Source of the DNA: Microbispora catharanthi
GTDB lineage: Bacteria; Actinomycetota; Actinomycetes; Streptosporangiales; Streptosporangiaceae
Length of the DNA stretch: 64,000 nt
Reading direction: 5' to 3'
Assembly (NCBI RefSeq): GCF_006334915.2
Contig: NZ_VDMA02000036.1
Location: forward strand, 1 to 64,000
Position 1 is the stretch's first letter. Every line of letters starts with the position of its first letter. The notes under the pieces are model-generated. The model made no database searches. It had not been told where the DNA came from and saw nothing but the letters and a program-made list of their open reading frames with translations. Shown here piece by piece: positions 17,148-25,972 of this stretch. Both the position numbers and the translations under genes were made by a program.

Positions 17148-17176
17148 GATGAACGAATCCCGACCGCCGGATGAAC
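17148..17176. promoter_or_regulatory. candidate Pho box between phoU and senX3
   Basis: GATGAAC at 17148-17154 and again at 17170-17176, exactly 22 bp apart. On the minus strand these read GTTCATC, one base from the GTTCACC unit of Streptomyces PhoP boxes, whose period is 11 bp. The unit halfway between is degenerate. Position in the divergent promoter fits autoregulation by RegX3/PhoP. Confidence 0.5.
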
Positions 17177-17213
17177 TTTTCCGGAAACAGGGCCGTCGTG
17201 CCAGGTAGGACAG

Positions 17214-18419
17214 GTGGAAGAACCAGAAATGCCGCCTAGGCTGCTGAATGTGAACGAGTTGCTGGCGAGCCTGGCGGCGATGGGCGGATTCGTCCTCGGC
17301 TCCTTCGTCATGCTCGCGATCCGACGGCAGGCGGACAAGCCCCGCACACCGGAACCGGTGGACGACGGCCTGCCTCCGGGGGTGGCGTCGGTGCTCGCCG
17401 TGCTGCCCTCCTCGGCGGTCGTCCTCGACCGCGAGGACCGGGTGCTGCGCGCCAGTTCGGCCGCGCGCGCCTTCGGCCTCGTACGCGGCGAGTCCCTCAT
17501 GGCCGCCGAACTGCTCGCGCTGGCCAGGAAGGTCCGCAGGGACGGCGAGATCCGTGAGAGCGAGATAGAGACCGCCGGCCGCAAGTTCGGGCAGGAGTCC
17601 ACGTCGTTCGCGGTGCGGGTGGCTCCGCTCGGCTCCCACGGACAGGTGCTCGTGCTCGCCGAGGACCAGACCGAGCGGCAGCGGGTCGAGGCGGTGCGCA
17701 GGGACTTCGTCGCCAACGTCAGCCACGAGCTCAAGACGCCGGTCGGCGCGCTGAGCCTGCTCGCCGAGACCGTCCAGGACGCGGCCGACGACCCCGAGGC
17801 CGTGAAGCGGTTCGCCGGCCGGATGCAGCACGAGGCCGCCCGCCTGACCTACCTGGTGCAGGACCTGATCACGCTGTCGCGGATCCAGGGCGGCGAGCCC
17901 ATCCCGGCGCCCGCGCAGGTGCCCGTGGACGAGACCGTCCACGAGGCCATCGACCGGTGCAACACGAAGGCATCGGCGAAGGACATCACGCTCGTCGCGG
18001 GCGGCGCGGAGGGCCTGAAGGTCTGGGGGGACGAGGAGCTTCTCGTCACCGCGCTGCGCAACCTCATCGACAACGCCGTCGCCTACAGCCCCGAGCACAC
18101 CCGCGTGGTGATCAGCGCCAGGCCGGCGGGGAACGCCGTCGAGGTGAGCGTCAGCGACCAGGGCATCGGCATCCCGGAAAGCGCCCAGGAGCGCATCTTC
18201 GAGCGGTTCTTCCGCGTCGACGCGGCCAGGTCCCGGGCCACCGGCGGCACCGGGCTCGGCCTCGCGATAGTCAAACACGTGGCCGTCGCCCACGGCGGCG
18301 AGGTCGCGGTGTGGAGCAAAGAGGGCTCCGGTTCGACCTTCACTCTTCGCCTTCCCGCGTTCGGCGGTCAGGCGGTCCCCGTACCAAGCACGACCATCCC
18401 CCAGGAGGCCGCTAAGTGA
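17214..18419 (+). CDS. senX3: sensor histidine kinase, SenX3/PhoR type
   Basis: 401 aa. One N-terminal membrane segment (about 17-36), a PAS-like region (60-155), the dimerisation/phosphoacceptor helix with H171 in NVSHELKTP, and an ATPase domain with N box (ALRNLIDNAV), G1 (DQGIGIP) and G2 (GGTGLGLAI). It senses phosphate limitation, through the Pst/PhoU system, and phosphorylates the adjacent regulator. GTG 17214 has TAGGA just upstream; ATG 17229 is an alternative start. Stop overlaps regX3 by 4 bp. Confidence 0.93.
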   Translation: MEEPEMPPRLLNVNELLASLAAMGGFVLGSFVMLAIRRQADKPRTPEPVDDGLPPGVASVLAVLPSSAVVLDREDRVLRASSAARAFGLVRGESLMAAELLALARKVRRDGEIRESEIETAGRKFGQESTSFAVRVAPLGSHGQVLVLAEDQTERQRVEAVRRDFVANVSHELKTPVGALSLLAETVQDAADDPEAVKRFAGRMQHEAARLTYLVQDLITLSRIQGGEPIPAPAQVPVDETVHEAIDRCNTKASAKDITLVAGGAEGLKVWGDEELLVTALRNLIDNAVAYSPEHTRVVISARPAGNAVEVSVSDQGIGIPESAQERIFERFFRVDAARSRATGGTGLGLAIVKHVAVAHGGEVAVWSKEGSGSTFTLRLPAFGGQAVPVPSTTIPQEAAK

Positions 18420-19105
18420 CTCGGGTACTCGTCGTCGAGGACGAGGAGTCGTTCTCGGACGCCTTGTCGTACATGCTCAGGAAGGAGGGGTACGAGGTCG
18501 CGGTGGCGGCCACCGGCCCCGACGCGCTGGACGCGTTCGACCGCAACGGCGCCGACCTCGTCCTGCTCGACCTGATGCTCCCGGGCCTGCCCGGAACCGA
18601 GGTGTGCCGCTCGCTGAGGCAGCGTTCGAAGGTGCCGGTGATCATGCTGACCGCGAAGGACAGCGAGATCGACAAGGTCGTCGGCCTCGAGCTGGGCGCC
18701 GACGACTACGTGACCAAGCCGTTCTCGTCCCGCGAGCTGGTGGCGCGCATCCGCGCGGTGCTGCGCAGGCAGGGCGACGTCGAGGAGGTGGAGTCGGCCG
18801 TCCTGACCGGGGGACCGGTCCGCATGGACGTCGACCGGCACATCGTGGCCGTGCGCGGCCAGCAGGTGCAGCTCCCGTTGAAGGAGTTCGAACTGCTCGA
18901 GGTGCTGCTGCGCAACGCCGGGCGGGTGCTCACCCGCGGCCAGCTCATCGACCGGGTCTGGGGCGCCGACTACGTGGGCGACACAAAGACGCTCGACGTG
19001 CACGTGAAGCGGCTGCGAGCCAAGGTCGAGGCCGACCCGTCCAGCCCCCGCTGCATCCTCACCGTGCGCGGCCTCGGCTACAAGTTCGACCCCGCCGACG
19101 AGTGA
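18416..19105 (+). CDS. regX3: response regulator, RegX3/PhoP type
   Basis: 229 aa OmpR-family regulator. The receiver domain (1-120) has the acidic pair in VVEDEE, the phosphoacceptor D52 in LLDLMLPG, the Thr of MLTAKDS and the Lys of VTKPFSS. The winged-helix effector domain (130-225) has LPLKEFELLEVLL and TLDVHVKRLRAKVE. The GTG start overlaps the kinase stop (GTGA), giving translational coupling. Expected to control phosphate-scavenging genes and its own operon. Confidence 0.95.
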   Translation: MTRVLVVEDEESFSDALSYMLRKEGYEVAVAATGPDALDAFDRNGADLVLLDLMLPGLPGTEVCRSLRQRSKVPVIMLTAKDSEIDKVVGLELGADDYVTKPFSSRELVARIRAVLRRQGDVEEVESAVLTGGPVRMDVDRHIVAVRGQQVQLPLKEFELLEVLLRNAGRVLTRGQLIDRVWGADYVGDTKTLDVHVKRLRAKVEADPSSPRCILTVRGLGYKFDPADE

Positions 19106-19149
19106 GCCCGTAGGGCGCGTACGGCTCGCGCGGCCCCGTCCGCATGAAA

Positions 19150-19181
19150 AGGAGCCCCTGTCCGGCCGGACAGGGGCTCCT
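19150..19181. terminator. bidirectional terminator between regX3 and lipoprotein gene
   Basis: A 32-bp perfect palindrome: AGGAGCCCCTGTCC at 19150-19163, centre GGCC, complement at 19168-19181. It serves the two convergent genes. Confidence 0.85.
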
Positions 19182-19198
19182 GCGCGTCTACACGGCCG

Positions 19199-19843
19199 CT
19201 AGCCGGCGCTCGCGGCGGGCGACTCGGAGGGAGCGGCCCCGGTGGTCTCCGGGGTGGCGGTGTCCGACGGCACCGGGCTTCCGGTGGCGAGCGGCGAGGC
19301 CGTCGGAAGGGCCGTCGGCGCGGGCGGCAGCGTCGCGAACTCGCGGCTGCGGGCGACGACCGGGACGGTGAGCGCGACGTCACCGGCGTTCTTGAACTGG
19401 AGCGTGAGCTTGATGCTCTCGCCGCCGCGCAGCGCCGTCTTCAGGCCCTCGACCGTGACCCCGGGGGTCTTGGCGAGCGTGCCCGGCTGGAGGTCGATGG
19501 GGCTCTGCACCTTGACCGAGGTGGCCTTCTGCTCCTCGGGGACGATGCTGGTGAGCTGGTCGGCGGTCCCCGTGCTGTTCAGGAGAGTCAGGTAGAGCGG
19601 AGCCGACCCGCCGGCGGCGAGCTGCTGGCCGGAATCCGGCCCGAGGATGAACGCCTGCGGGATCATGACGCCGTTCTTGCCGTAGGCCTTGCCGTCGCCG
19701 TCGTAGAGGACGCCCGCCTCGTTCGGGGCGTACGGCACATTGGTGTTGGCGTCGAAACCGGCGCCACACGCGGCCAGTGCAGGGATGGCGGCGGCGAGGA
19801 GCGCGGCAATGGCGATCGCCCTGCGACGGCTGCTGCTGGTCAC
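19199..19843 (-). CDS. secreted lipoprotein, unknown function
   Basis: 214 aa. A signal peptide with Arg-rich n-region ends in the lipobox LAAC (C26). The mature part (27-170) looks like an all-beta domain similar in pattern to periplasmic copper-chaperone-like (PCuAC/DUF461) lipoproteins, but no Met/His metal cluster is evident. The last 45 residues are a Ser/Pro/Thr/Ala-rich linker tail. Actinobacteria often keep such a lipoprotein between the phosphate regulators and carD. Function unknown. Confidence 0.82.
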   Translation of the reverse strand: MTSSSRRRAIAIAALLAAAIPALAACGAGFDANTNVPYAPNEAGVLYDGDGKAYGKNGVMIPQAFILGPDSGQQLAAGGSAPLYLTLLNSTGTADQLTSIVPEEQKATSVKVQSPIDLQPGTLAKTPGVTVEGLKTALRGGESIKLTLQFKNAGDVALTVPVVARSREFATLPPAPTALPTASPLATGSPVPSDTATPETTGAAPSESPAASAG

Positions 19844-20100
19844 GGTTCCAGGTCTCCTTGGTACGCACGTGTATGGGCAGCAATCACCTTATCCGCGCCG
19901 GTCACCGGTCCGGCGTCGGCTCCCGGTCCATACGCCGCAGCAGCGCAGGTCATCCAGTATGTCCCATATGCCGATTCACAGAGTGAGCGGCTTGTCAAGT
20001 CCCAAAACGAGGCTTTGACCTGCAGTTATGTTCCTTTCACTGTTCCGGGAGGCGATAACCGCGTGGTACCCTGGAGTACAGCGGAAGGGGTACTCGTCAC
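19844..20100. other. intergenic promoter region for carD and the lipoprotein gene
   Basis: 257 bp between divergent genes, with locally lower GC near 19985-20040. A GGAAGGGG ribosome site precedes carD. No further gene or strong hairpin seen; individual promoter boxes were not assigned. Confidence 0.5.
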
Positions 20101-20583
20101 ATGACTTTCCAGGTCGGCGACACTGTCGTCTACCCCCACCATGGGGCTGCTCGGATCGAGGCCATCACGACCCGAACCATCAAGGGTGAGGAAAAGACCT
20201 ACCTGGTGCTGAAGGTCGACAAGGGCGACCTGACCGTACAGGTACCAGCGGAAAATGCCGAGCTCGTCGGTGTGCGCGACGTCGTCGGCCAAGAGGGACT
20301 CGAGCGGGTGTTCGACGTGCTGCGCATGCCGCACACGGAGGAGCCCACCAACTGGTCCCGCCGCTACAAGGCCAACCTTGAGAAGCTGGCGTCGGGGGAC
20401 GTCAACAAGGTGGCCGAAGTGGTGCGCGACCTGTGGCGGCGCGACAAGGAGCGCGGCCTGTCCGCCGGTGAGAAGCGCATGCTCGCCAAGGCACGCCAGA
20501 TCCTCGTCAGCGAGCTCGCGCTGGCCGAGAAGACCAACGAGGACAAGGCGGAGGCCCTGCTCGACGAGGTGCTGAACTCCTGA
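20101..20583 (+). CDS. carD: CarD-family transcription factor
   Basis: 160 aa, full length. The N-terminal RNA polymerase-interacting Tudor-like domain (about 1-55) begins MTFQVGDTVVYPHHGAARIE. The helical DNA-binding domain has the conserved Trp in TNWSRRYKANLEKL and the phrase VAEVVRDLWRRDKERGLSAGEKRML. CarD stabilises the RNA polymerase open complex at many promoters and is essential in mycobacteria. ispF starts 17 bp downstream, so they are probably co-transcribed. Confidence 0.97.
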   Translation: MTFQVGDTVVYPHHGAARIEAITTRTIKGEEKTYLVLKVDKGDLTVQVPAENAELVGVRDVVGQEGLERVFDVLRMPHTEEPTNWSRRYKANLEKLASGDVNKVAEVVRDLWRRDKERGLSAGEKRMLAKARQILVSELALAEKTNEDKAEALLDEVLNS

Positions 20584-20600
20584 ACATCACATCGCCAAGG

Positions 20601-21059
20601 GTGGGCGTCGGGGTCGACGTCCACCCTTTCGCGTCTGACAGGGAGCTCCACCTCGCCGGACTGTTCTGGCCGGGCGAGACCGGGCTGGCGGGTCATTCCG
20701 ACGGCGACGCGGCGGCGCACGCGTGCTGTGACGCGCTGCTGTCGGCCGCCGGGCTCGGAGACGTGGGCGCGCTCTTCGGCACCTCCGATCCCCGCTGGGC
20801 GGGCGCCGCGGGCGTGACTCTCCTGGAGGAGGCGGCCCGCCAGGTGCGGGCGGCCGGATTCGAGATCGGCAACCTGGCCGTCCAGATCATCGGGAACCGC
20901 CCGAAGGTCGCACCTCGCCGCGCGGAGGCGGAGAAGGCCCTCGGGGCCGCCGCAGGGGCGCCGGTGAGCGTCAGCGCGACCACGACCGACGGCCTCGGGC
21001 TCACCGGCCGCGGTGAGGGCGTGGCGGCCATCGCGACCGCCCTGATCCTCCCGGCATGA
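20601..21059 (+). CDS. ispF: 2-C-methyl-D-erythritol 2,4-cyclodiphosphate synthase
   Basis: 152 aa. MEP-pathway enzyme that cyclises CDP-ME 2-phosphate. The zinc ligands D6 and H8 lie in GVDVHPF, the third ligand in GHSDGDAAAHACCDALL, and the cytidine-binding TTTDGLGLTGRGEG near the C-terminus. GTG 20601 is the chosen start because the family begins one or two residues before GVGVDVH; the ribosome site is weak, so coupling with carD is likely. ispD, which normally sits between carD and ispF in relatives, is absent here. Confidence 0.95.
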   Translation: MGVGVDVHPFASDRELHLAGLFWPGETGLAGHSDGDAAAHACCDALLSAAGLGDVGALFGTSDPRWAGAAGVTLLEEAARQVRAAGFEIGNLAVQIIGNRPKVAPRRAEAEKALGAAAGAPVSVSATTTDGLGLTGRGEGVAAIATALILPA

Positions 21060-21120
21060 ATGTTCCGTTCCAATCGGACATGCCAACCTGAATGAGACCT
21101 GGAGCGTCTCACTAGCGCGT

Positions 21121-21170
21121 GGGCGGCGGCTCGAACCAAGGCGCGGAATCGAGCCGCCGCCCTCTTTTTT
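21121..21170 (+). terminator. strong rho-independent terminator after ispF
   Basis: Perfect 14-bp stem (GGGCGGCGGCTCGA at 21121-21134, complement at 21149-21162) followed by TCTTTTTT, a proper U tract, unusual for this GC-rich window. Confidence 0.9.
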
Positions 21171-21251
21171 CTTTCATGGGACGCATATTTCCCTTCCGTG
21201 GGGTATCCCACAGTCCGAGGATGAAAGGGTCACCCTCATCGGGAGGTCGAT

Positions 21252-21521
21252 ATGACAATCGAGTCCATTCTCGGCGCCATCGTCATCGGTGCGGTCATCG
21301 GCGCTCTGGGCCGCCTGTTCCTGCCGGGCCGGCAGCCGATCGGCTGGCTGCTGACGATCGTCGTCGGTATCGTGGCGGCGCTCATCGGTACCGCGATCGC
21401 CCAGGTCATGGGCGTGGCCACGACGGATGGCATCGACTGGATCGAACTGGTCATGCAGGTCGTACTGGCCGTCGTGGGTGTCGGCATCGTCGCCGGCCTC
21501 AAGCGAGGGTCGCGGGTGTAA
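21252..21521 (+). CDS. GlsB/YeaQ/YmgE-family membrane protein
   Basis: 89 aa with three hydrophobic helices and the family phrases GAIVIGAVIGALGRLFLPGR and GWLLTIVVGIVAALIG. These transglycosylase-associated proteins are small stress-induced membrane proteins of unclear function. Stands alone between two terminators, so it is a single-gene unit. Confidence 0.9.
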   Translation: MTIESILGAIVIGAVIGALGRLFLPGRQPIGWLLTIVVGIVAALIGTAIAQVMGVATTDGIDWIELVMQVVLAVVGVGIVAGLKRGSRV

Positions 21522-21562
21522 GGCACTCGCTCGGTGGGGCGGCCCCCGCCCTCACCCCATAG

Positions 21563-21604
21563 CGCGCAGGCCCGTCCGGCTCCCCAGCCGGGCGGGCCTG
21601 CGCG
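21563..21604. terminator. terminator after the GlsB-like gene
   Basis: A stem of about 19 bp, with one G-T pair, between 21563-21581 and 21586-21604 and a 4-base loop. It also faces the end of the convergent DUF2637 gene 70 bp away. Confidence 0.75.
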
Positions 21605-21673
21605 TGTGCGTACGGCCCGGCGCATCGGATCGCACCTCGGCCGGCGGCCCCACGGGGGCTTCCGCGGGCGCTG

Positions 21674-23194
21674 TCAGGCGGGCGGGCGGGGCGTGCTGCG
21701 CATCCGGCCCGACGGAGGCGCCATCGGCACAGTTCCCTCCCCGGTGCCCTCCTCGGCGTCCCCGGTTTCCGGCGCACCCCGATGGCCGTCTTCCGTGGCG
21801 TGCGGCCCGCGCTTTCCGTCCTGCTCGGCCGGGTCGGCGCAGTCCGACGCGTGGGCGGGGTCCGGCACGTCCCTGATCTGACGGAGCGGCTGGGTGTCGA
21901 CGCCCGCCTCGTCTTCGGGCCGCTCCGGCTCGGCGTCGGCGGGCTCGTCCGGTCTGGGGCGGGGGTGCACGAGGACGTCGCCGGTGTGCGGCCGTACGAG
22001 GTCGCCCCAGCGCACGGGGCGATTGCGGCGGGGCTGCGCCGGGCGGTCATCCGTCTCGGCGGGAGAAGGCGCCTCCGGGGTGGGCTGGGCGGCCGTCCCG
22101 GCGGCGACGGACTCCGCGTCGCGGGCGTGCTCGTCCGTGGCCGGCTCGGCGACCGGCTCCGTCACGGCCGGCTCTGTCACGGCCGGTTCTGTGACGTCCG
22201 GATCGGCCTGCTCCGTGACGGGCGGGGTGCGAGGCGCCGCCGTCGGAGGTACGACCGGCAGGACCTCGGGCTCGTCCGGCGTCTGGTTTGGCGTTTGGTC
22301 CGGCGTCTGGTCCGGCATCGCCTCGGACCCGGTCTCGGGCGTGGGTTCGGGGACGGTTTCCGGGATCGCCTCGGGCGGTAGCCGTGCGCCGTCCTCGTCG
22401 GTGTCGGGGGTGATGCCGCGCGGTCCGGCCTCCTCCTCGGCCTGCGGAGGGGTGACGGGCAGCGGCGGGGCGTACTCGGGTGGTGCGACGGTCTCGGAGA
22501 CCGGGCTGACCGGCAGCGGGGGGACGTAGCCGGGGGGCGCCACGGCCTCGGGAACCGGCTGCAGGGGCGGCGCGCCGTGCTCCTCGGTGACGGCGTGCGC
22601 GGGGCGCTCCTGCACGGCCACCGGATAGGGGGCGGTGACGGCGGCCCGGGGTTCGCGCGCGCCGTCGAAGGGCACCAGGTCGTCGTCGGAGTCGTCGTCG
22701 TCGTCGTCCAGGTCGGCCCGATTGGTGCGCACGTGCTTCAACAGGAGCAGCAGCAGCCACAGCCCGATGGCGAGCATCACCCAGGGCGACAACGCGACGA
22801 CGAGAGCGGAGGCGTCGGGGTCGAAGGAGACCCCGATGGCGGTCGAGGCGTTCGCGGCGGCGGCCGACGCCAGGAGCAGGAGCAGGACGAAGCCCGCCTG
22901 TAACCGGACCAGGAAACGCGCGCCCCGCAGCAACGGCACGCTGACCAGGGCGACGACCAGCAGAACGTCGAACGCCGCGGGATACAGGTAGGCGAGCCGC
23001 GGCTCGGCGCGCCCGGAGACGGCCAGAGCCCGCAGGTCGTCGAAGGACAGCGCGCAGGCGACCCCCGCGAGCACCGCGAGGGCGGCGCCCGCGAGGCCGA
23101 TGGCCAGGCGGCGCAGCACCAGCGGGATTCCGGAGGGGGTGTTTCGGGACGGGCGGGAGGCCGTGCCTGCCGCGCCGGGGGGAGTCACGTCCAT
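21674..23194 (-). CDS. DUF2637 membrane protein with long acidic/proline-rich tail
   Basis: 506 aa. The first 165 residues hold four hydrophobic segments in the DUF2637 pattern (AEPRLAYLYPAAFDVLLVVA is typical). An unbroken acidic run of Asp/Ser follows at about 170-180. The remaining 330 residues are low-complexity Pro/Glu/Thr/Val with short repeats (PDQT three times, VTEPA twice), ending in the conserved island RWGDLVRPHTGDVLVHPR. DUF2637 proteins occur in actinobacteria and on their plasmids (SpdB-like); role unknown. ATG 23194 is the only sensible start. Confidence 0.8.
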   Translation of the reverse strand: MDVTPPGAAGTASRPSRNTPSGIPLVLRRLAIGLAGAALAVLAGVACALSFDDLRALAVSGRAEPRLAYLYPAAFDVLLVVALVSVPLLRGARFLVRLQAGFVLLLLLASAAAANASTAIGVSFDPDASALVVALSPWVMLAIGLWLLLLLLKHVRTNRADLDDDDDDSDDDLVPFDGAREPRAAVTAPYPVAVQERPAHAVTEEHGAPPLQPVPEAVAPPGYVPPLPVSPVSETVAPPEYAPPLPVTPPQAEEEAGPRGITPDTDEDGARLPPEAIPETVPEPTPETGSEAMPDQTPDQTPNQTPDEPEVLPVVPPTAAPRTPPVTEQADPDVTEPAVTEPAVTEPVAEPATDEHARDAESVAAGTAAQPTPEAPSPAETDDRPAQPRRNRPVRWGDLVRPHTGDVLVHPRPRPDEPADAEPERPEDEAGVDTQPLRQIRDVPDPAHASDCADPAEQDGKRGPHATEDGHRGAPETGDAEEGTGEGTVPMAPPSGRMRSTPRPPA

Positions 23195-23544
23195 GGCGTT
23201 TCGAGCCTACAGAATCGGAGTGACGATCGATCGCACCCGCGTGATCACCCGTTTGGTGTCCGAAGCGGAGAGTCCGCCGGGAACCTCCGGCGCGGTCCCC
23301 GCCCGGTGCGTCCCTATTGATCGTCTCCGGTCGCGCCCGGGGCGACCCGGCGACGGTGCGTGTCCGGCCGGGCCCTGCGCGAGGCAGGCGAAGCCCGCGC
23401 GGATCGCTGTACAGATCGTTACGGGTTTTGTTTCGGGTTATATCGGGACTTATGTGTCGCAAGTTTCCATGATCGGCCACACCATGCCGTTCACAGGCGC
23501 CCAAGTAGCCCTGTGCCATGCCGTCAGGCGTTAGCCTTGCCTTC
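23195..23544. other. 350-bp intergenic region, promoters for cysS and the DUF2637 gene
   Basis: No convincing coding frame. The part at 23400-23470 is locally AT-richer than its surroundings and may carry promoters. No T-box-like structure was recognised upstream of cysS, which appears to lack a ribosome site and may be leaderless. Confidence 0.4.
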
Positions 23545-24939
23545 GTGAGCCTGCACCTCTACGACACCAGCACGCGTACGGTCCGTGAATTCGTACCGGT
23601 CGAGCCCGGCCGGGTTTCGATGTATCTGTGTGGTGCGACCGTTCAGGCTCCGCCACACATCGGGCACATCAGGTCCGGGGTGAACTTCGACGTTCTCCGC
23701 CGGTGGCTGCTGCGGCAGGGCTTCGCGGTGACCTTCTGCCGCAACGTCACCGACCTCGACGACAAGATCATCAGAGTCGCCGCGGACGAGGGCGTGCCCT
23801 GGTTCGTCGTGTCCGAGCGCAACCAGCGTGCCTTCACCTGGGCGTACGACCAGCTCGGCTGCCTGCCGCCCACCGTCGAGCCCCGCGCCATGGGCCACGT
23901 GCCCGAGATGATCGAGCTGATGCGCCGCCTGATCGACAAGGGCCACGCGTACGCGTCGGGCGGCGACGTCTACTTCGACGTGGTCTCCTACGAAGACCGC
24001 TACGGCAAGCTCTCCAACCAGAAGCTGGAGAACATGCGGGCGGCCGCCGACACCGACACCGACTCGCTCAAGCGCGACCCGCGCGACTTCGCGCTGTGGA
24101 AGGGCGCCAAGCCCGGCGAGCCCACGTGGCCGACGCCGTGGGGCAGGGGCCGTCCCGGCTGGCACCTGGAGTGCTCGGCCATGGCGACCAAGTATCTCGG
24201 CGGCACCTTCGACATCCATGGCGGCGGCGTCGACCTGATCTTCCCGCACCACGAGAACGAGGTCGCCCAGTCGCAGGCGGCGGGCGACGGCTTCGCGCGT
24301 TACTGGCTGCACAACGGCATGCTCAAGCTCGGCGGCGAGAAGATGAGCAAGTCGCTCGGCAACTCCCTGCTGATCCCCGACATGCTCCGCAAGGTGCGTC
24401 CGGTCGAGCTTCGCTACTACCTGGTCGCGGCGCACTACCGCTCGGCGATCGACTACTCGGACGAGGCGCTCCAGGAGGCGGCGGCCGGGTACCGCCGGAT
24501 CGAGGGGTTCGTCACGCGGGCCGCCGAGGTGATCCACGACGTGGACGCCGCCGCACCGCTGCCGCAGGCGTTCGTGGACGCCCTGAACGACGACCTGAAC
24601 GTCTCCCAGGCGCTCGCCGTGGTCCACGAGGTCGTCCGCGAGGGCAACGTGGCGCTGGCCCAGGGCAACAAGGAGCAGGTCGCCCGGCTGCTGGCCGAGA
24701 CGCAGAACATGCTCGACGTGCTGGGTCTCGACCCCAGGTCGGAGCAGTGGCGTACGACCGGCGACTCGGGGCTCCGGGAGGTCGTGGACGCGCTTGTGGC
24801 CGTGGCGCTGGAGCAGCGGCAGGCCGCGCGTGCCCGCAAGGACTACGCGGCGGCCGACGCGATCCGCGACCAGCTGGCGGCGGCCGGCATCGTGGTGGAG
24901 GACACCCCGCAGGGCCCGCGGTGGGAGCTGGCACAGTAG
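23545..24939 (+). CDS. cysS: cysteinyl-tRNA synthetase
   Basis: 464 aa. Class I synthetase that charges tRNA-Cys. The zinc ligand C29 lies in YLCGATVQ, the HIGH motif at 38-41 (PPHIGHI), GWHLECSAM in the catalytic core, the second zinc site around HGGGVDLIFPHHENE, and KMSKS at 266-270. The GTG at 23545 was chosen since the conserved start follows; an ATG 27 bases upstream is also in frame. rlmB follows after 22 bp. Length and motifs fit CysS rather than the mycothiol ligase MshC, which is shorter. Confidence 0.93.
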   Translation: MSLHLYDTSTRTVREFVPVEPGRVSMYLCGATVQAPPHIGHIRSGVNFDVLRRWLLRQGFAVTFCRNVTDLDDKIIRVAADEGVPWFVVSERNQRAFTWAYDQLGCLPPTVEPRAMGHVPEMIELMRRLIDKGHAYASGGDVYFDVVSYEDRYGKLSNQKLENMRAAADTDTDSLKRDPRDFALWKGAKPGEPTWPTPWGRGRPGWHLECSAMATKYLGGTFDIHGGGVDLIFPHHENEVAQSQAAGDGFARYWLHNGMLKLGGEKMSKSLGNSLLIPDMLRKVRPVELRYYLVAAHYRSAIDYSDEALQEAAAGYRRIEGFVTRAAEVIHDVDAAAPLPQAFVDALNDDLNVSQALAVVHEVVREGNVALAQGNKEQVARLLAETQNMLDVLGLDPRSEQWRTTGDSGLREVVDALVAVALEQRQAARARKDYAAADAIRDQLAAAGIVVEDTPQGPRWELAQ

Positions 24940-24961
24940 GCGTGGCCCTACGCTAGAGACC

Positions 24962-25921
24962 ATGGCGGGTAGGGCTTCAGGGAAGCCGTCGAAGAAGCAG
25001 GGGCCGACCAAGGGCACGGGCGGCAAGGTCAGGCGCTCCCTGGAGGGCAAGGGAGCGACGCCGCCCGCGCACATGCGGCACTGGTACAAGGACAAGGCCC
25101 GCGCCGAGCGGATCGAGCGCGAGGCCCGGGGCGGCGGGGGTTCGCCCTCGCGTGCGCCGAGCCGTACGCGCCGGGAGGACGCCCCGGAGGTCATCGGCGG
25201 CCGCAACCCCGTGATCGAGGCGCTGCGCGCGGGGGTCCCCGCGAACGCGCTGTACGTGGCGCATCGGGTCGACAACGACGACCGCGTCCGCGAGGCCATC
25301 AAGATCGCGGCTGACCGTGGCATCGCGCTGCTGGAGGTCAGCAGGGACAAGCTCGACCGGCTGACCGAGAGCACCGTCCACCAGGGCATCGGCCTGCAGG
25401 TCCCGCCCTACGACTACGCGCATCCCGAGCAGCTCGTGGAGCGGGCCAGGGACGCCGCCGAAGTGCCGTTGATCGTCGCCCTGGACGGCGTGACCGATCC
25501 GCGCAACCTCGGTGCCATCGCGCGCTCGGCGACCGCCTTCGGCGCGCACGGGCTGCTCGTCCCGTCCCGCCGCTCGGCGGGCGTCACCGCCGGCGCCTGG
25601 AAGACCTCGGCCGGCACGCTCGCGACCCTCCCCGTCGCCCGCGCGTCGAACCTCACCCAGACCCTCCAGGCGTACCGGGAGGAAGGCCTGTTCGTGGTCG
25701 GTCTCGACGGCACCGCCACAGTGGACATCGCCGACGTCGAACTCGCGGCAGAACCGCTCGTCGTGGTCGTCGGTTCGGAGGGCAAGGGCCTGTCCCGCCT
25801 GGTCAGGGAGGCGTGCGACGAGATCGCCCGCATCCCCATGAACGCCGCCGCCGAGTCGCTGAACGCCGGTGTGGCCGCCGGGATCGCCCTCTACGAGGTC
25901 GCCCGTCACCGTCGCCGGTGA
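24962..25921 (+). CDS. rlmB: 23S rRNA 2'-O-methyltransferase, RlmB/TrmH family
   Basis: 319 aa. A basic, disordered N-terminal extension (about 1-75) precedes the substrate-binding domain (VIGGRNPVIEALRAG) and the SPOUT knot: NLGAIARSATAFGAHG, VVGSEGKGLSRLV and IPMNAAAESLNAGVAAGIALYE. RlmB methylates G2251 of 23S rRNA; the actinobacterial enzyme usually has such an N-terminal tail. Located directly after cysS as in most actinobacteria, and 51 bp before tRNA-Thr. Confidence 0.93.
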   Translation: MAGRASGKPSKKQGPTKGTGGKVRRSLEGKGATPPAHMRHWYKDKARAERIEREARGGGGSPSRAPSRTRREDAPEVIGGRNPVIEALRAGVPANALYVAHRVDNDDRVREAIKIAADRGIALLEVSRDKLDRLTESTVHQGIGLQVPPYDYAHPEQLVERARDAAEVPLIVALDGVTDPRNLGAIARSATAFGAHGLLVPSRRSAGVTAGAWKTSAGTLATLPVARASNLTQTLQAYREEGLFVVGLDGTATVDIADVELAAEPLVVVVGSEGKGLSRLVREACDEIARIPMNAAAESLNAGVAAGIALYEVARHRRR

Positions 25922-25972
25922 TTTCACCGTGACGGTACGGCCCTCGGCCCACTAAACTCGTCTGGGTAACAG

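Noticed and set aside
23524..25389. Long minus-strand frame opposite cysS and rlmB
   Set aside because: Shadow of well-supported genes; no motif.
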